Of a DNA stretch of 38,205 bases, positions 8,018 through 15,206 are shown piece after piece. Positions within the stretch are counted from its first letter, which is position 1; the number at the start of each line of letters is the position of its first letter. Origin of the DNA: a bacterium (GTDB lineage: Bacteria > Patescibacteriota > Minisyncoccia > Phycocordibacterales > Phycocordibacteraceae); contig DAICZA010000002.1 of NCBI GenBank assembly GCA_027311385.1, forward strand, positions 21,327 to 59,531, read 5' to 3'. The translations under genes and the position numbers were made by a program. The notes beneath the pieces were generated by a model, which saw nothing but the letters and a program-made list of their open reading frames with translations, had not been told where the DNA came from and made no database searches.

Positions 8018-8632
8018 ATGAAATTCATCCTCGCCAAGAAAGAAGGAATGACCCGGATTTTCGGGGAAGACGGCCGCGCCCGCGCGGGGACCATTCTGCT
8101 TGCCGACTCGGTGACGGTGACGCAGGTGAAGACAAAGGAGGGCAAGGATGCCTACGCGGCTGTCCAGGTGGGCCAGGGCGTCCGCCGCACGAAGAACATC
8201 AGCAAACCGGTCTTGGGGCACACGAAGGGGAAGGGCTACTCGGCACTCCGCGAGTTTCGCGGCGCCGAAGGCGCCGCGGTGGGCGACACGATTGATGCGT
8301 CGGTCTTCGCCGTGGGTGACGTCGTGCGTGTGTCGGGCCTTACGAAAGGCAAGGGCTTCGCCGGCGTGGTGAAGCGCCACGGCTTCCACGGCGGTCCGCG
8401 CAGCCACGGCCAGAAGCACACCGAGCGCTCCCCGGGCTCCATCGGCGGCTCGGGCGGCCGCGCGGGCGGCCGCGTCGCCAAAGGCATCCGTATGGCCGGC
8501 CGTATGGGGAGCGACCGCGTGACGGTCACGAATCTGAAGGTGCTCGCGGTGGACGCGAAAGCGGGCGAGATAATCGTGAGCGGCGCCGTCCCCGGCCGCC
8601 GCGGTACGCTGCTTGAGATAGTCTCCGCATAA
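8018..8632 (+). CDS. rplC: 50S ribosomal protein L3
   Basis: L3 nucleates 50S assembly near the peptidyl transferase centre. The 204-residue protein is of family length and carries the signature GFHGGPRSHG (122-131), a glycine/basic loop that enters the rRNA core, and the C-terminal VSGAVPGRRGTLLEI. It is the first gene of its own transcription unit, after a strong promoter and a leader hairpin, with no Shine-Dalgarno site. Confidence 0.98.
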   Translation: MKFILAKKEGMTRIFGEDGRARAGTILLADSVTVTQVKTKEGKDAYAAVQVGQGVRRTKNISKPVLGHTKGKGYSALREFRGAEGAAVGDTIDASVFAVGDVVRVSGLTKGKGFAGVVKRHGFHGGPRSHGQKHTERSPGSIGGSGGRAGGRVAKGIRMAGRMGSDRVTVTNLKVLAVDAKAGEIIVSGAVPGRRGTLLEIVSA

Positions 8633-8642
8633 TTTGAATACC

Positions 8643-9353
8643 ATGGCTACCGCAAAGAAAACCACGAAGAAAGAATACGTACCGATTGAAGCGGCTATTT
8701 TCTCTATGGAAGGGAAGCAGGTCGGCTCCACTACACTTCCGGAGAACCTCTTCGGTCAGCCGTGGCGCGCTGACCTCGTGCACCAGGTGACCACCGCGAT
8801 GCAGGCCAACCTGCGCCAGAACCGCGCACACACCAAGGACCGCTCGGAGGTCTCGGGCGGCGGCAAGAAGCCGTGGAAGCAGAAGGGCACCGGCCAGGCG
8901 CGCCACAGCTCCACGCGCTCGCCGATTTGGCGCCACGGCGGCATTACCTTCGGCCCGCGCTCAACGCGCGACTACAGCGAGAAAATCAACAAGAAGATGC
9001 GCGTCGGCGCACTGCTCTCGGTGCTCTCCAAGAAGGCGAAGGACGGCGAGATTATTCTCGTGGACAAATTTACCTTTGCGGCGCCGAAGACGGCGCTCGC
9101 AAAGACGGCGCTCGTGGCGCTCGCAAAGGGAGCGGATGCCGGCGTGCTCACAGCAAAGAAAAAGAACGCCGCCCTGCTTGCACTCGCGTCGTACGAGGCG
9201 AACACGATTAAGAGCTTCGGGAATTTCGGCAGCATAGAGACGGAGGAGTTGCGCAACCTGAATCCGGTGGATGTGCTCTCGCACAAATACCTCGTCATTG
9301 AGAACCCGGAGGCGGCATTTAAGGCGCTCACTGTGCGCGCGAAGTCTAAATAA
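8643..9353 (+). CDS. rplD: 50S ribosomal protein L4
   Basis: L4 lines the polypeptide exit tunnel; in E. coli it also represses the S10 operon. The 236-residue protein has the conserved tunnel loop KPWKQKGTGQARHSSTRSP and the following WRHGGITFGP. The ATG at 8643 is preferred over a TTG at 8634, which would add only MNT. The spacing to rplC is 10 nt and no Shine-Dalgarno site is seen. Whether it still autoregulates is unknown, since rpsJ lies in another transcript. Confidence 0.97.
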   Translation: MATAKKTTKKEYVPIEAAIFSMEGKQVGSTTLPENLFGQPWRADLVHQVTTAMQANLRQNRAHTKDRSEVSGGGKKPWKQKGTGQARHSSTRSPIWRHGGITFGPRSTRDYSEKINKKMRVGALLSVLSKKAKDGEIILVDKFTFAAPKTALAKTALVALAKGADAGVLTAKKKNAALLALASYEANTIKSFGNFGSIETEELRNLNPVDVLSHKYLVIENPEAAFKALTVRAKSK

Positions 9354-9359
9354 ATTACT

Positions 9360-9728
9360 ATGGCAATCTTCGGCGACAAAAAGAAAGAAAAGAAAGAGAA
9401 AAAGGGTGCGGCGCGCCGCCGTGCACGCACCGCACCGAGCGCTGCCGGCATCGCGCACGAGATTATCCGCGCGCCGTGGTTCTCCGAGAAGGCACTCATC
9501 ATTACCGAGAAAGGCGTCTACACCTTTGACGTTCCCGCGCGCGCGACGAAGGCTTCTATCGCGGGCGCCGTCAAAGAGATTTATAACGTGGCTCCAAGGA
9601 AGATTCGCATCGTGAATCTGCCCGCCAAGAAAAAGACCCTGCGCACGAAGCGCGGCGAGGGTTCTCGCGCCGCGCGCCGCAAAGCGTATGTGTACCTCAA
9701 TGCAGGCGATAGCATCCAGTTTGCATAA
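9360..9728 (+). CDS. rplW: 50S ribosomal protein L23, extended N-terminus
   Basis: L23 sits at the tunnel exit and docks trigger factor and SRP. The 122-residue protein contains the L23 core (IIRAPWFSEKALIITEKGVY and KIRIVNLPAKKK) preceded by a lysine/arginine-rich extension of about 30 residues (DKKKEKKEKKGAARRRAR). Similar basic or low-complexity N-terminal extensions occur on S10 and S5 in this cluster. It follows rplD by 6 nt. Confidence 0.95.
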   Translation: MAIFGDKKKEKKEKKGAARRRARTAPSAAGIAHEIIRAPWFSEKALIITEKGVYTFDVPARATKASIAGAVKEIYNVAPRKIRIVNLPAKKKTLRTKRGEGSRAARRKAYVYLNAGDSIQFA

Positions 9729-9737
9729 TTTCCAGAT

Positions 9738-10586
9738 ATGAAAACGTACAAGCCCACTTCCAAAAGCCGCCGCCAGATGACCACCCTGCCGTACAAGCAG
9801 TTGCTTTCGGGCGACGCGCCGCACAAGCCGCTTCTCAAGAAGAAGGGGAATCAGGGCGGTCGCAACGCGTTCGGACGCATTACGACGCGGCACCAGGGCG
9901 GCGGCCACAAGAAGCGCTTCCGCGACGTGGATTTCAAATACGACAAGAAAGATATCCCGGCGAAGATTGAGACGGTTGAATACGACCCGTTTCGCAGTGC
10001 GTTCATCGGGCTCGCGCTCTACCGGGACGGCGCGCGCCGCTACGTCATCCTGCCGAAAGAAGTGGCGGTCGGCAGCACGTTCGTCGTGTCCGAGAAGGCG
10101 CCGCTCTCGCCGGGGAACCGCCTTCCGCTCGGGAAGATTCCGGTCGGCACGTTCATCTACAACGTTGAAATTACGCCGCTCGCCGGCGCGCGCCTCGTCC
10201 GCTCGGCGGGCAACTACGCCGAAGTGGTTGCGCACGACGCGGGCTACGCACAGGTGAAACTCCCGTCAACGGAAATCCGCAAGATTTCCGACCTTTCGTG
10301 GGCCAGCATCGGCGCCGTCGGCAACGAGGAATACAATCTCGTCGTCATCGGCAAGGCCGGCCGCAGCCGCTGGCTCGGTATCCGCCCGACGGTACGCGGC
10401 ACCGCGATGAACCCGGTAGACCACCCGCACGGCGGCGGCGAAGGCCGTCAGGGCCGCGGGCTCCGCCGCGCAAAGAGCAAGTGGGGCAAGCCCACCGGCA
10501 AGGGACAGAAGACGAGGACCCCCAAAAAATACTCAAACGTGTTTATTGTCAGCAGGCGTAAAGTTGGAAAGAAACGCAAAGGTTAG
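9738..10586 (+). CDS. rplB: 50S ribosomal protein L2
   Basis: L2 is needed for subunit association and peptidyl transfer. The 282-residue protein has the family signature MNPVDHPHGGGEG near residue 224 and the basic C-terminus. The last 20 residues are encoded twice, here and at 10638-10697. The in-gene version uses codons that are unusual here (AGG, CGT, GTT, GGA, GGT), while the displaced copy uses the cluster's preferred C-ending ones. The end of the gene therefore appears to have been replaced. It is the last gene of the rplC-rplD-rplW-rplB unit. Confidence 0.97.
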   Translation: MKTYKPTSKSRRQMTTLPYKQLLSGDAPHKPLLKKKGNQGGRNAFGRITTRHQGGGHKKRFRDVDFKYDKKDIPAKIETVEYDPFRSAFIGLALYRDGARRYVILPKEVAVGSTFVVSEKAPLSPGNRLPLGKIPVGTFIYNVEITPLAGARLVRSAGNYAEVVAHDAGYAQVKLPSTEIRKISDLSWASIGAVGNEEYNLVVIGKAGRSRWLGIRPTVRGTAMNPVDHPHGGGEGRQGRGLRRAKSKWGKPTGKGQKTRTPKKYSNVFIVSRRKVGKKRKG

Positions 10587-10594
10587 CCGACCTG

Positions 10595-10635
10595 CCCCGT
10601 AGCCAACCGAGCGAAGCGAGGTTGTGGTACCGGGG
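10595..10635. repeat. CCCCG...CGGGG palindromic element between L2 tails
   Basis: CCCCGTAGCCAACC (10595-10608) and GGTTGTGGTACCGGGG (10620-10635) form an imperfect stem around GAGCGAAGCGA. It lies exactly between the two rplB tails and fills nearly all of the 51-nt insert. Similar elements lie at 25699-25738 and 33986-34046. Confidence 0.55.
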
Positions 10636-10637
10636 AG

Positions 10638-10697
10638 AAGTACTCAAACGTCTTCATCGTCTCCCGCCGCAAGGTCGGCAAAAAGAGGAAAGGATAA
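10638..10697 (+). pseudogene. Displaced duplicate of the rplB 3' end
   Basis: In frame it encodes the same last 19 residues as L2 (KYSNVFIVSRRKVGKKRKG) plus TAA. No amino acid differs from the in-gene copy at 10527-10586, but most codons do. There is no start codon. A terminator follows at 10735-10764, so it is likely the native gene end displaced by the inserted palindrome. Confidence 0.88.
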
Positions 10698-10734
10698 TTT
10701 TACAAAGCACCCAGTAGGCGATTCTGCTGAATCG

Positions 10735-10764
10735 AAAAGCTCCGCACATTCGTGCGGGGCTTTT
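10735..10764 (+). terminator. Intrinsic terminator of the rplB unit
   Basis: AAAAGCTCCGCAC/GTGCGGGGCTTTT, 13 bp with one G-U pair and an ATTC loop, ending in TTTT. Confidence 0.75.
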
Positions 10765-10772
10765 GCTATAGT
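10764..10772 (+). promoter_or_regulatory. Extended -10 promoter
   Basis: TGCTATAGT gives an extended -10 (TG at 10764-10765, TATAGT at 10767-10772) for the small gene at 10828, leaving a leader of about 50 nt. Confidence 0.45.
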
Positions 10773-10827
10773 TGACTCTAGACGAAGAACTTTTTTGTCG
10801 AATTTCCACCAACCGGACAAGGAGAAG

Positions 10828-11049
10828 ATGATGAAGAACGCAGATAGCGGAGTACGACCTATTTCAGAGGAAATGAGACGGCGAATCGAAGCAGGTCTTC
10901 GCGATTTGAGCGATCCCAATTCAGTTACACGGAGACGTTATAACGCGGCCGCGGAGAAAGGGGTCAAGTTGCTCAAGCCACTTGAAGATGTCATCGCCAG
11001 GTCGGAATGTCTGACCGAGTCTGATTTAGACATCGTCATAAATGTATGA
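10828..11049 (+). CDS. Small hypothetical protein, 73 aa
   Basis: A strong Shine-Dalgarno sequence, AAGGAG, lies 4-5 nt upstream of a double ATG, which fixes the start. The protein is charged and helical (EEMRRRIEAGLRDLSDPNS, GVKLLKPLEDVIARSE, LTESDLDIVINV) with no membrane segment; no family is recognised. It has its own promoter and a terminator at 11056-11089. It sits in the break between rplB and rpsS and is probably accessory cargo. Confidence 0.55.
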   Translation: MMKNADSGVRPISEEMRRRIEAGLRDLSDPNSVTRRRYNAAAEKGVKLLKPLEDVIARSECLTESDLDIVINV

Positions 11050-11055
11050 CACAAA

Positions 11056-11089
11056 GGCCGTTCCCTCGGGAACGGCCCGTGGTTTTTTT
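11056..11089. terminator. Intrinsic terminator, shared by convergent genes
   Basis: GGCCGTTCC/GGAACGGCC with a CTCG loop is followed by a T-run (TTTTTTT at 11083-11089). The convergent reverse-strand gene ends at 11088. Confidence 0.8.
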
Positions 11090-11843
11090 ATCTGTACTCC
11101 GGCTTCAGGATGTTCGCGAGTTCTGATGTTGGAATACGGAGCGTTTGCGGTCCGGCGGCATAGGGGGCGACCGCGTAGGGAGGGAAGAGAATGACGAGAT
11201 TTTGGTTATCAAAAAAGAAGTTTGCAAAATTCTTATCGTCGGGCGTCGTGCCGGGGTTGATGAAGGCCGCGTCGGCGCCTTGGCCGATGATAGCGGGGAG
11301 TTTTGCGCGCGCGAGCGACGAGAGCGTGCCGAGATAGTCCGCACCCGGCGCAAACAGGTCGGCGAGCGTGAGCGCCGCGCCGCTTGTCGTGTCAAAGGTG
11401 AAGGTCTTGAAGAATGTGTTGCCGTGCGCGCCGAGCGTGTCCTCGTAGACGGTGAAGATGTAGGAGACGGTGTGCGACGACGACGCGGTGAGGTACACGA
11501 TGTTGAGTGTCTCTTTGCGTCCGGCGCCGAGACCAATCTTCGCGGCGTCCTGCGGCGTGAGCGTAGCGAAATTGCCGTCAGACTTGAATTGCGCGATGGT
11601 GTCGGCGACGAAACGCTTCATCTCTGCCACGGCGACGGTGTTTTCGGCGGCGGCGAGCGGCGTGCTGGTCGCATAATTGGCGGCGATATCGTAGTAAGGT
11701 GCGTGTTCTACGTAGTGGTTCCCCGGCAGGGCGACGGTCGCTCCGGGTGCCTTCGCCGGCACCGGGCGCGTGGCGGCGTAGAGGACAATACCGATGAAAA
11801 TGACGAGTATGACGGCTATCCCAATGTAGGTATTTCTCTGCAT
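11088..11843 (-). CDS. Membrane-anchored DUF3298-like protein
   Basis: This 251-residue protein has a single N-terminal membrane helix (about 5-25) or uncleaved signal anchor, then an extracytoplasmic domain. The HTVSYIFTVYEDTLGAHGN...FTFDTTSGAALTLADLF segment resembles the DUF3298 domain found in RsiV- and PdaC-like proteins; a ligand-binding or envelope role is inferred. It is encoded against the direction of the ribosomal genes, between rplB and rpsS, and helps split the S10 operon. No Shine-Dalgarno site; a TACACT box lies 10 nt upstream of the start. Confidence 0.65.
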   Translation of the reverse strand: MQRNTYIGIAVILVIFIGIVLYAATRPVPAKAPGATVALPGNHYVEHAPYYDIAANYATSTPLAAAENTVAVAEMKRFVADTIAQFKSDGNFATLTPQDAAKIGLGAGRKETLNIVYLTASSSHTVSYIFTVYEDTLGAHGNTFFKTFTFDTTSGAALTLADLFAPGADYLGTLSSLARAKLPAIIGQGADAAFINPGTTPDDKNFANFFFDNQNLVILFPPYAVAPYAAGPQTLRIPTSELANILKPEYR

Positions 11844-11940
11844 AGTATGTGCAAGTGTACCGCAATTTCGCGGTCTTGTGGGGATTTTCTGTAGTTCACG
11901 CTACATACACGATATGTCAAGGTTCTGGAATGACCTAGGA

Positions 11941-11969
11941 TTTATGAGGGTGTTTCGGAACGGTAGAGT
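11941..11969 (+). promoter_or_regulatory. Putative rpsS operon promoter
   Basis: TTTATG (11941-11946), a 17-nt spacer and TAGAGT (11964-11969). The -10 is identical to that of rplC. The leader is about 57 nt and lacks the TAACGC motif. Confidence 0.4.
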
Positions 11970-12005
11970 TGACTCCACCGGCCTCTTCCTGTATCTTTCC
12001 TGTAT

Positions 12006-12018
12006 CCCGCTGCGCGGG
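12006..12018 (+). promoter_or_regulatory. Leader hairpin upstream of rpsS
   Basis: CCCGC/GCGGG with a TGC loop, followed by CTTTTC, lies 14 nt before the rpsS ATG. It parallels the leader hairpin of rplC. Confidence 0.35.
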
Positions 12019-12032
12019 CTTTTCATTACTTT

Positions 12033-12377
12033 ATGTCACGCTCACTTAAGAAAGGGCCCTTCGTGGACGCAAAACTCCTGAAGAAGCTTATTGATAAGAA
12101 ACCGGCATCGGCCGGGGTGATTAAGACGTGGGCGCGCCGCAGCCAGATAAGCCCCGAGATGGTCGGATTTACCCTCGGCGTGCACAACGGCAAGTCTCAT
12201 ATTGACGTGCTCATCGCCGAGGAAATGGTGGGGCATCGCTTGGGCGAATTCTCGCCGACCAAGAAATTCCTCCGCCACGGCGGCAAGATGCAGAAGGAGA
12301 TGGAAGCGAAGAAGCAGGAGGCCGAAATCGCCTCCGCGAAGGCTGCCAAGGAGTCCCCTGCGCCGGCGAAGAAATAA
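12033..12377 (+). CDS. rpsS: 30S ribosomal protein S19, extended C-terminus
   Basis: S19 binds the 30S head with S13 near the A site. The core starts [18 protein letters not shown] and includes [19 protein letters not shown], as in the family. It is 114 residues against the usual 90 or so, because of an Ala/Lys/Glu-rich tail ([20 protein letters not shown]). It starts a new unit after its own promoter and overlaps no gene. rplV follows 1 nt after its stop. Confidence 0.97.
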   Translation: MSRSLKKGPFVDAKLLKKLIDKKPASAGVIKTWARRSQISPEMVGFTLGVHNGKSHIDVLIAEEMVGHRLGEFSPTKKFLRHGGKMQKEMEAKKQEAEIASAKAAKESPAPAKK

Positions 12378-12378
12378 T

Positions 12379-12699
12379 ATGGCAACCGCATACCTCAAGA
12401 GCTATAACCAGACACCGCGCAAGGTCCGCCTTGTCGCGGACCTCGTGAAGGGTAAGTCGGTTCCCGCGGCGCTTGCGGCGCTTGAATTCCTGCCGCGCCG
12501 CGCCGCGGAGCCCATCGCGAAGCTCATCAAGAGCGCGGCCGCCAATGCAAAAGAGAAGGGCGAAGATGCGGATGCGCTCACGGTGCGGTCGGTTACCGTG
12601 GAGAGCGCGGGTATGCTGAAGAAGTATATGCCGCGCGCGTTCGGCCGCGCCTCGGCCATCCGCCGCCGGAAGTCCCAGGTGAAAGTAACGCTCGCCTAA
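12379..12699 (+). CDS. rplV: 50S ribosomal protein L22
   Basis: L22 lines the exit tunnel, opposite L4. The 106-residue protein shows the conserved QTPRKVRLVADLVKGKS at 11-27 and the tunnel hairpin and basic end PRAFGRASAIRRRKSQVKV. The ATG at 12379 lies 1 nt after the rpsS stop, implying translational coupling. No Shine-Dalgarno site. Confidence 0.96.
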   Translation: MATAYLKSYNQTPRKVRLVADLVKGKSVPAALAALEFLPRRAAEPIAKLIKSAAANAKEKGEDADALTVRSVTVESAGMLKKYMPRAFGRASAIRRRKSQVKVTLA

Positions 12700-12704
12700 T
12701 TGCT

Positions 12705-13406
12705 ATGACACACATCGTCCATCCTTACGCGCACCGCCTCGGCATCATCCGGGACTGGAAGAGCCGCTGGTTCGCGACCGACAGCAAGAGCTATCGGGAA
12801 AATATCAAGGTGGATGAGACTATCCGCCGTTATCTGACGAAGCGCCTGCGCGGCACCTACACGAGCAATATTGAGATAGAGCGCTCGCAGAGCGAACTGC
12901 GCGTCATCATCTCCACGGCGCGCCCGGGCCTCGTCATCGGCCGCTCCGGCGAGAACGCGACCAAGCTCCGCACCGACCTGACCAAGGTCGTAGAGAAGGC
13001 ACAGGGGCACCCGCTCCCCGCCGGCAAGCAGGTCAAGCTTGATATCAATGAAATACGCCAGCCCGAGACGGACGCGGCGGTCGTTGCGTATATGGTCGCC
13101 GAGGGATTGGAGAAGCGTATGCCGTTTCGCCGCGTGCTGAAGCAGACAGTGGAGAAGGTCATCGCCGCGCGCGAGGTGGAAGGCGTACGCATCGCCATTT
13201 CGGGCCGCCTCGGCGGCGCGGAGATGAGCCGCAAGGAGGAGGTGAAGAAGGGGCGCATCCCGCTCCAGACCTTCCGCGCGGATATTGATTTCGCCCACGA
13301 ACAGGCGTACCTGCCGTACGGCGTCATCGGCATCAAGGTATGGATTTTCCGCGGCAACGTGTATCAGGACAAGAAGACATCGGTGCATCTGCCGGAAATC
13401 AAATAG
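12705..13406 (+). CDS. rpsC: 30S ribosomal protein S3
   Basis: S3 forms part of the mRNA entry channel. The 233-residue protein has a type II KH domain with GRSG (79-82) and the C-terminal SGRLGGAEMSRKEEVKKGRI region. It follows rplV by 5 nt. It is separated from rplP by 194 nt holding inverted repeats and a possible 40-codon ORF, so it probably ends a transcription unit. Confidence 0.97.
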   Translation: MTHIVHPYAHRLGIIRDWKSRWFATDSKSYRENIKVDETIRRYLTKRLRGTYTSNIEIERSQSELRVIISTARPGLVIGRSGENATKLRTDLTKVVEKAQGHPLPAGKQVKLDINEIRQPETDAAVVAYMVAEGLEKRMPFRRVLKQTVEKVIAAREVEGVRIAISGRLGGAEMSRKEEVKKGRIPLQTFRADIDFAHEQAYLPYGVIGIKVWIFRGNVYQDKKTSVHLPEIK

Positions 13407-13430
13407 CGAAGCGAATATGATTTCCGAGCA

Positions 13431-13559
13431 CCCCGGCACCACTTTTGCGAAACGAAACGAAACAACCATGACTACTTACATTACAATTGCTTATGAAAAT
13501 AAAAACTTGTCCGCAAGACAAGTTTTTGGGGGCGATTGCACGGCAAAAGTGGTGCGGGG
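13431..13559. repeat. Nested inverted-repeat element between rpsC and rplP
   Basis: Outer arms CCCCGGCACCACTTTTGC (13431-13448) and GCAAAAGTGGTGCGGGG (13543-13559) pair with one bulge. Inside lies a perfect 11-bp hairpin AAAAACTTGTC/GACAAGTTTTT (13501-13527). A third stem, TAAGCGTTT/AAACGCTTA (13560-13568 and 13593-13601), reaches the A of the rplP start codon. The outer arms share CCACTTTTG/CAAAAGTGG with the element at 22184-22253. Confidence 0.6.
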
Positions 13560-13590
13560 TAAGCGTTTGCTAAGTTCGCGGACTCGCTAA
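13468..13590 (+). CDS. Possible 40-aa ORF inside the repeat element
   Basis: ATG to TAA encodes 40 residues beginning MTTYITIAYENKNLSARQVF and ending in a basic tail (RGKRLLSSRTR). It fills the space inside and just past the inverted repeat and ends 10 nt before rplP. There is no Shine-Dalgarno site and no recognised family, so it may be a chance ORF. Confidence 0.22.
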   Translation: MTTYITIAYENKNLSARQVFGGDCTAKVVRGKRLLSSRTR

Positions 13591-13600
13591 GAAAACGCTT

Positions 13601-14023
13601 ATGCTGTTTCCTAAAAAAGTGAAGCACCGCAAATGGCAGACCCAGCGTCTGTCCGAGAAGCGGTTGAATCGCGCCGACACGCGCGGTATTACTGTCGCGT
13701 TCGGCACCTTCGGGCTCAAGGCGCTTTCGCCCGCGCGCGTGACCAGCAACCAGATAGAGGCGGCGCGCAAGGTGCTCACCCGCGCGACCGCGAAGACGGG
13801 TAAGCTCTGGATCCGCATCTTCCCGGACCGCCCGGTGACGATGAAGCCGGCGGAAGTGGGTATGGGTAAAGGGAAGGGCGACCCGAAGCACTACGTCTTC
13901 CAGGTGCGCCCCGGCCGCATCCTCTTTGAAATGGACGGCGTGGATGAAAAAATCGCCCGCGCGCACCTGCGCCAAGCGGGTATGAAGCTTCCGGTCAAGA
14001 CGACCATCGTCACGCGCTCATAA
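13601..14023 (+). CDS. rplP: 50S ribosomal protein L16
   Basis: L16 contacts the A-site tRNA elbow. The 140-residue protein matches the family throughout: MLFPKKVKHRKWQ, then GRITV-like DTRGITVAFGTFGLKAL, then RPVTMKPAEVGMGKGKGDP. It begins a long block that runs to secY with short gaps. Its start codon borders a 9-bp stem (13560-13568 with 13593-13601) that could limit translation. Confidence 0.97.
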   Translation: MLFPKKVKHRKWQTQRLSEKRLNRADTRGITVAFGTFGLKALSPARVTSNQIEAARKVLTRATAKTGKLWIRIFPDRPVTMKPAEVGMGKGKGDPKHYVFQVRPGRILFEMDGVDEKIARAHLRQAGMKLPVKTTIVTRS

Positions 14024-14042
14024 TTGCTTTTTCCCTATTTGT

Positions 14043-14249
14043 ATGACAAAAAAAGAGACAATGACCACGAAGACTGACCAGGAGCTTTTGAAGCTCCTCG
14101 CTGACACGCGCACCGCGCTTCACGCGGAGCGCTTTGCGGCCGCCGGCGCGCGCGCCAAGGACAGCAGCGCGAAAGGGAAGCTCCGCGCGACCATCGCGCG
14201 CGTGCTCACCGAACAGCACGCCCGTTCCCGCACGGCCGCCGCCGCATAA
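14043..14249 (+). CDS. rpmC: 50S ribosomal protein L29
   Basis: L29 is a small helical protein at the tunnel exit next to L23. The 68-residue protein is divergent, but its position between rplP and rpsQ and the two-helix pattern (DQELLKLLADTRTALHAERF ... LRATIARVLTEQHAR) support the call. The first ATG (14043) is used; a second at 14061 would remove MTKKET. No Shine-Dalgarno site. Confidence 0.88.
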   Translation: MTKKETMTTKTDQELLKLLADTRTALHAERFAAAGARAKDSSAKGKLRATIARVLTEQHARSRTAAAA

Positions 14250-14254
14250 CTGCT

Positions 14255-14530
14255 ATGGAACAAAAAACCATTCGTCCCCAATCGTTCGTCGGTGTCGTCG
14301 TGAAAACGGCGATGAAAGACACGGCCACGGTCAAGGTGGACCGCTATGTGAAGAACGCGAAGTACAAGAAGTACTTCGTGCGCTCCAAGAAGTACCTCGT
14401 CCACAACCCGGGCGATGCGGTGAAAGTCGGCGATACGGTCACCATCGTCGCGACGCGTCCGATTTCCAAACTGAAGCACTTCGCCATTGACCCGGCAAAG
14501 ACGGTCTCGGTGCCGAGCGAGAACGACTAA
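14255..14530 (+). CDS. rpsQ: 30S ribosomal protein S17
   Basis: S17 is a primary 16S rRNA binder with an OB fold. The 91-residue protein has FVGVVVKTAMKDTATVKVDRY and the conserved loop YFVRSKKYLVHNPGDAVKVGD. It starts 5 nt after rpmC and is followed after 4 nt by rplN, within the continuous block. Confidence 0.96.
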   Translation: MEQKTIRPQSFVGVVVKTAMKDTATVKVDRYVKNAKYKKYFVRSKKYLVHNPGDAVKVGDTVTIVATRPISKLKHFAIDPAKTVSVPSEND

Positions 14531-14534
14531 TTCT

Positions 14535-14912
14535 ATGTTGCAGCCCCAATCCATCGTTACAGTCGCAGACAATTCCGGCGGAACCGTCGCCCGCATTTTC
14601 AAGGTGCTCGGCGGGAGCAAGCGGCGCTATGCCGAGATCGGCGACACGGTCGTCGTCTCCATCCAGACTGCGGCTCCAAGGAAGGCGGTAAAGAAGAAAG
14701 ACATTTTCCGCGCGGTCGTCGTGCGCCAGGTCAAGCCGTTCGGCCGCAAGGACGGCTCGTATATCCGCTTTGACGAGAACGCGGTCGTGCTCGTTGAGAA
14801 GCAGGGGAAAGAGATGGGTCCGAAAGGGAATCGCATCTTCGGTCCGGTGCCGCGCGAGCTCTCCGAGATGGGCTGGCACAATATCGTCTCGTTGGCGCCG
14901 GAAGTCGTGTAA
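14535..14912 (+). CDS. rplN: 50S ribosomal protein L14
   Basis: L14 sits at the subunit interface and forms intersubunit bridges. The 125-residue protein includes the signature MLQPQSIVTVADNSGG and ends PRELSEMGWHNIVSLAPEVV. ATG 14535 is chosen over upstream in-frame starts because it begins the conserved N-terminus and directly follows the rpsQ stop. Confidence 0.97.
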   Translation: MLQPQSIVTVADNSGGTVARIFKVLGGSKRRYAEIGDTVVVSIQTAAPRKAVKKKDIFRAVVVRQVKPFGRKDGSYIRFDENAVVLVEKQGKEMGPKGNRIFGPVPRELSEMGWHNIVSLAPEVV

Positions 14913-14933
14913 TCGCTGTTTAATCTTTTGTGT

Positions 14934-15197
14934 ATGAAAATTAAAAAAGGAGACAAAGTAAAGGTCATCGCGGGAAAGGACAAGGGTAAGTCCGGCACGG
15001 TCGTGCACGCCTTCCCGAAGAAGAATGCGGTGGTCGTAGAGGGCGTCGCGCTCTACAAGCGGCACCTGAAAGGGCGGACGGACGAGGTCGGCCGCATTAT
15101 TGAGCGCCCGCGTGCCATTGATGCGTCAAACGTCGCACTCGTGGCGAGTCCGAAACTGAAGTCAGCGCTTGATGCGCCAGCCAAAGGCGCCAAATAA
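14934..15197 (+). CDS. rplX: 50S ribosomal protein L24
   Basis: L24 initiates 50S assembly. The 87-residue protein has the KOW motif KGDKVKVIAGKDKGKSGTVV at residues 5-24 and is a little shorter than the usual 100 or so. ATG 14934 is preferred over a TTG at 14928 because it begins with the conserved MKIKKGD. The gap from rplN is 21 nt. Confidence 0.96.
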   Translation: MKIKKGDKVKVIAGKDKGKSGTVVHAFPKKNAVVVEGVALYKRHLKGRTDEVGRIIERPRAIDASNVALVASPKLKSALDAPAKGAK

Positions 15198-15206
15198 ATT
15201 CAGCAT

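Noticed and set aside
8634-8642. TTG start for rplD
   Set aside because: It would add only MNT before the ATG at 8643, which is the more likely start.
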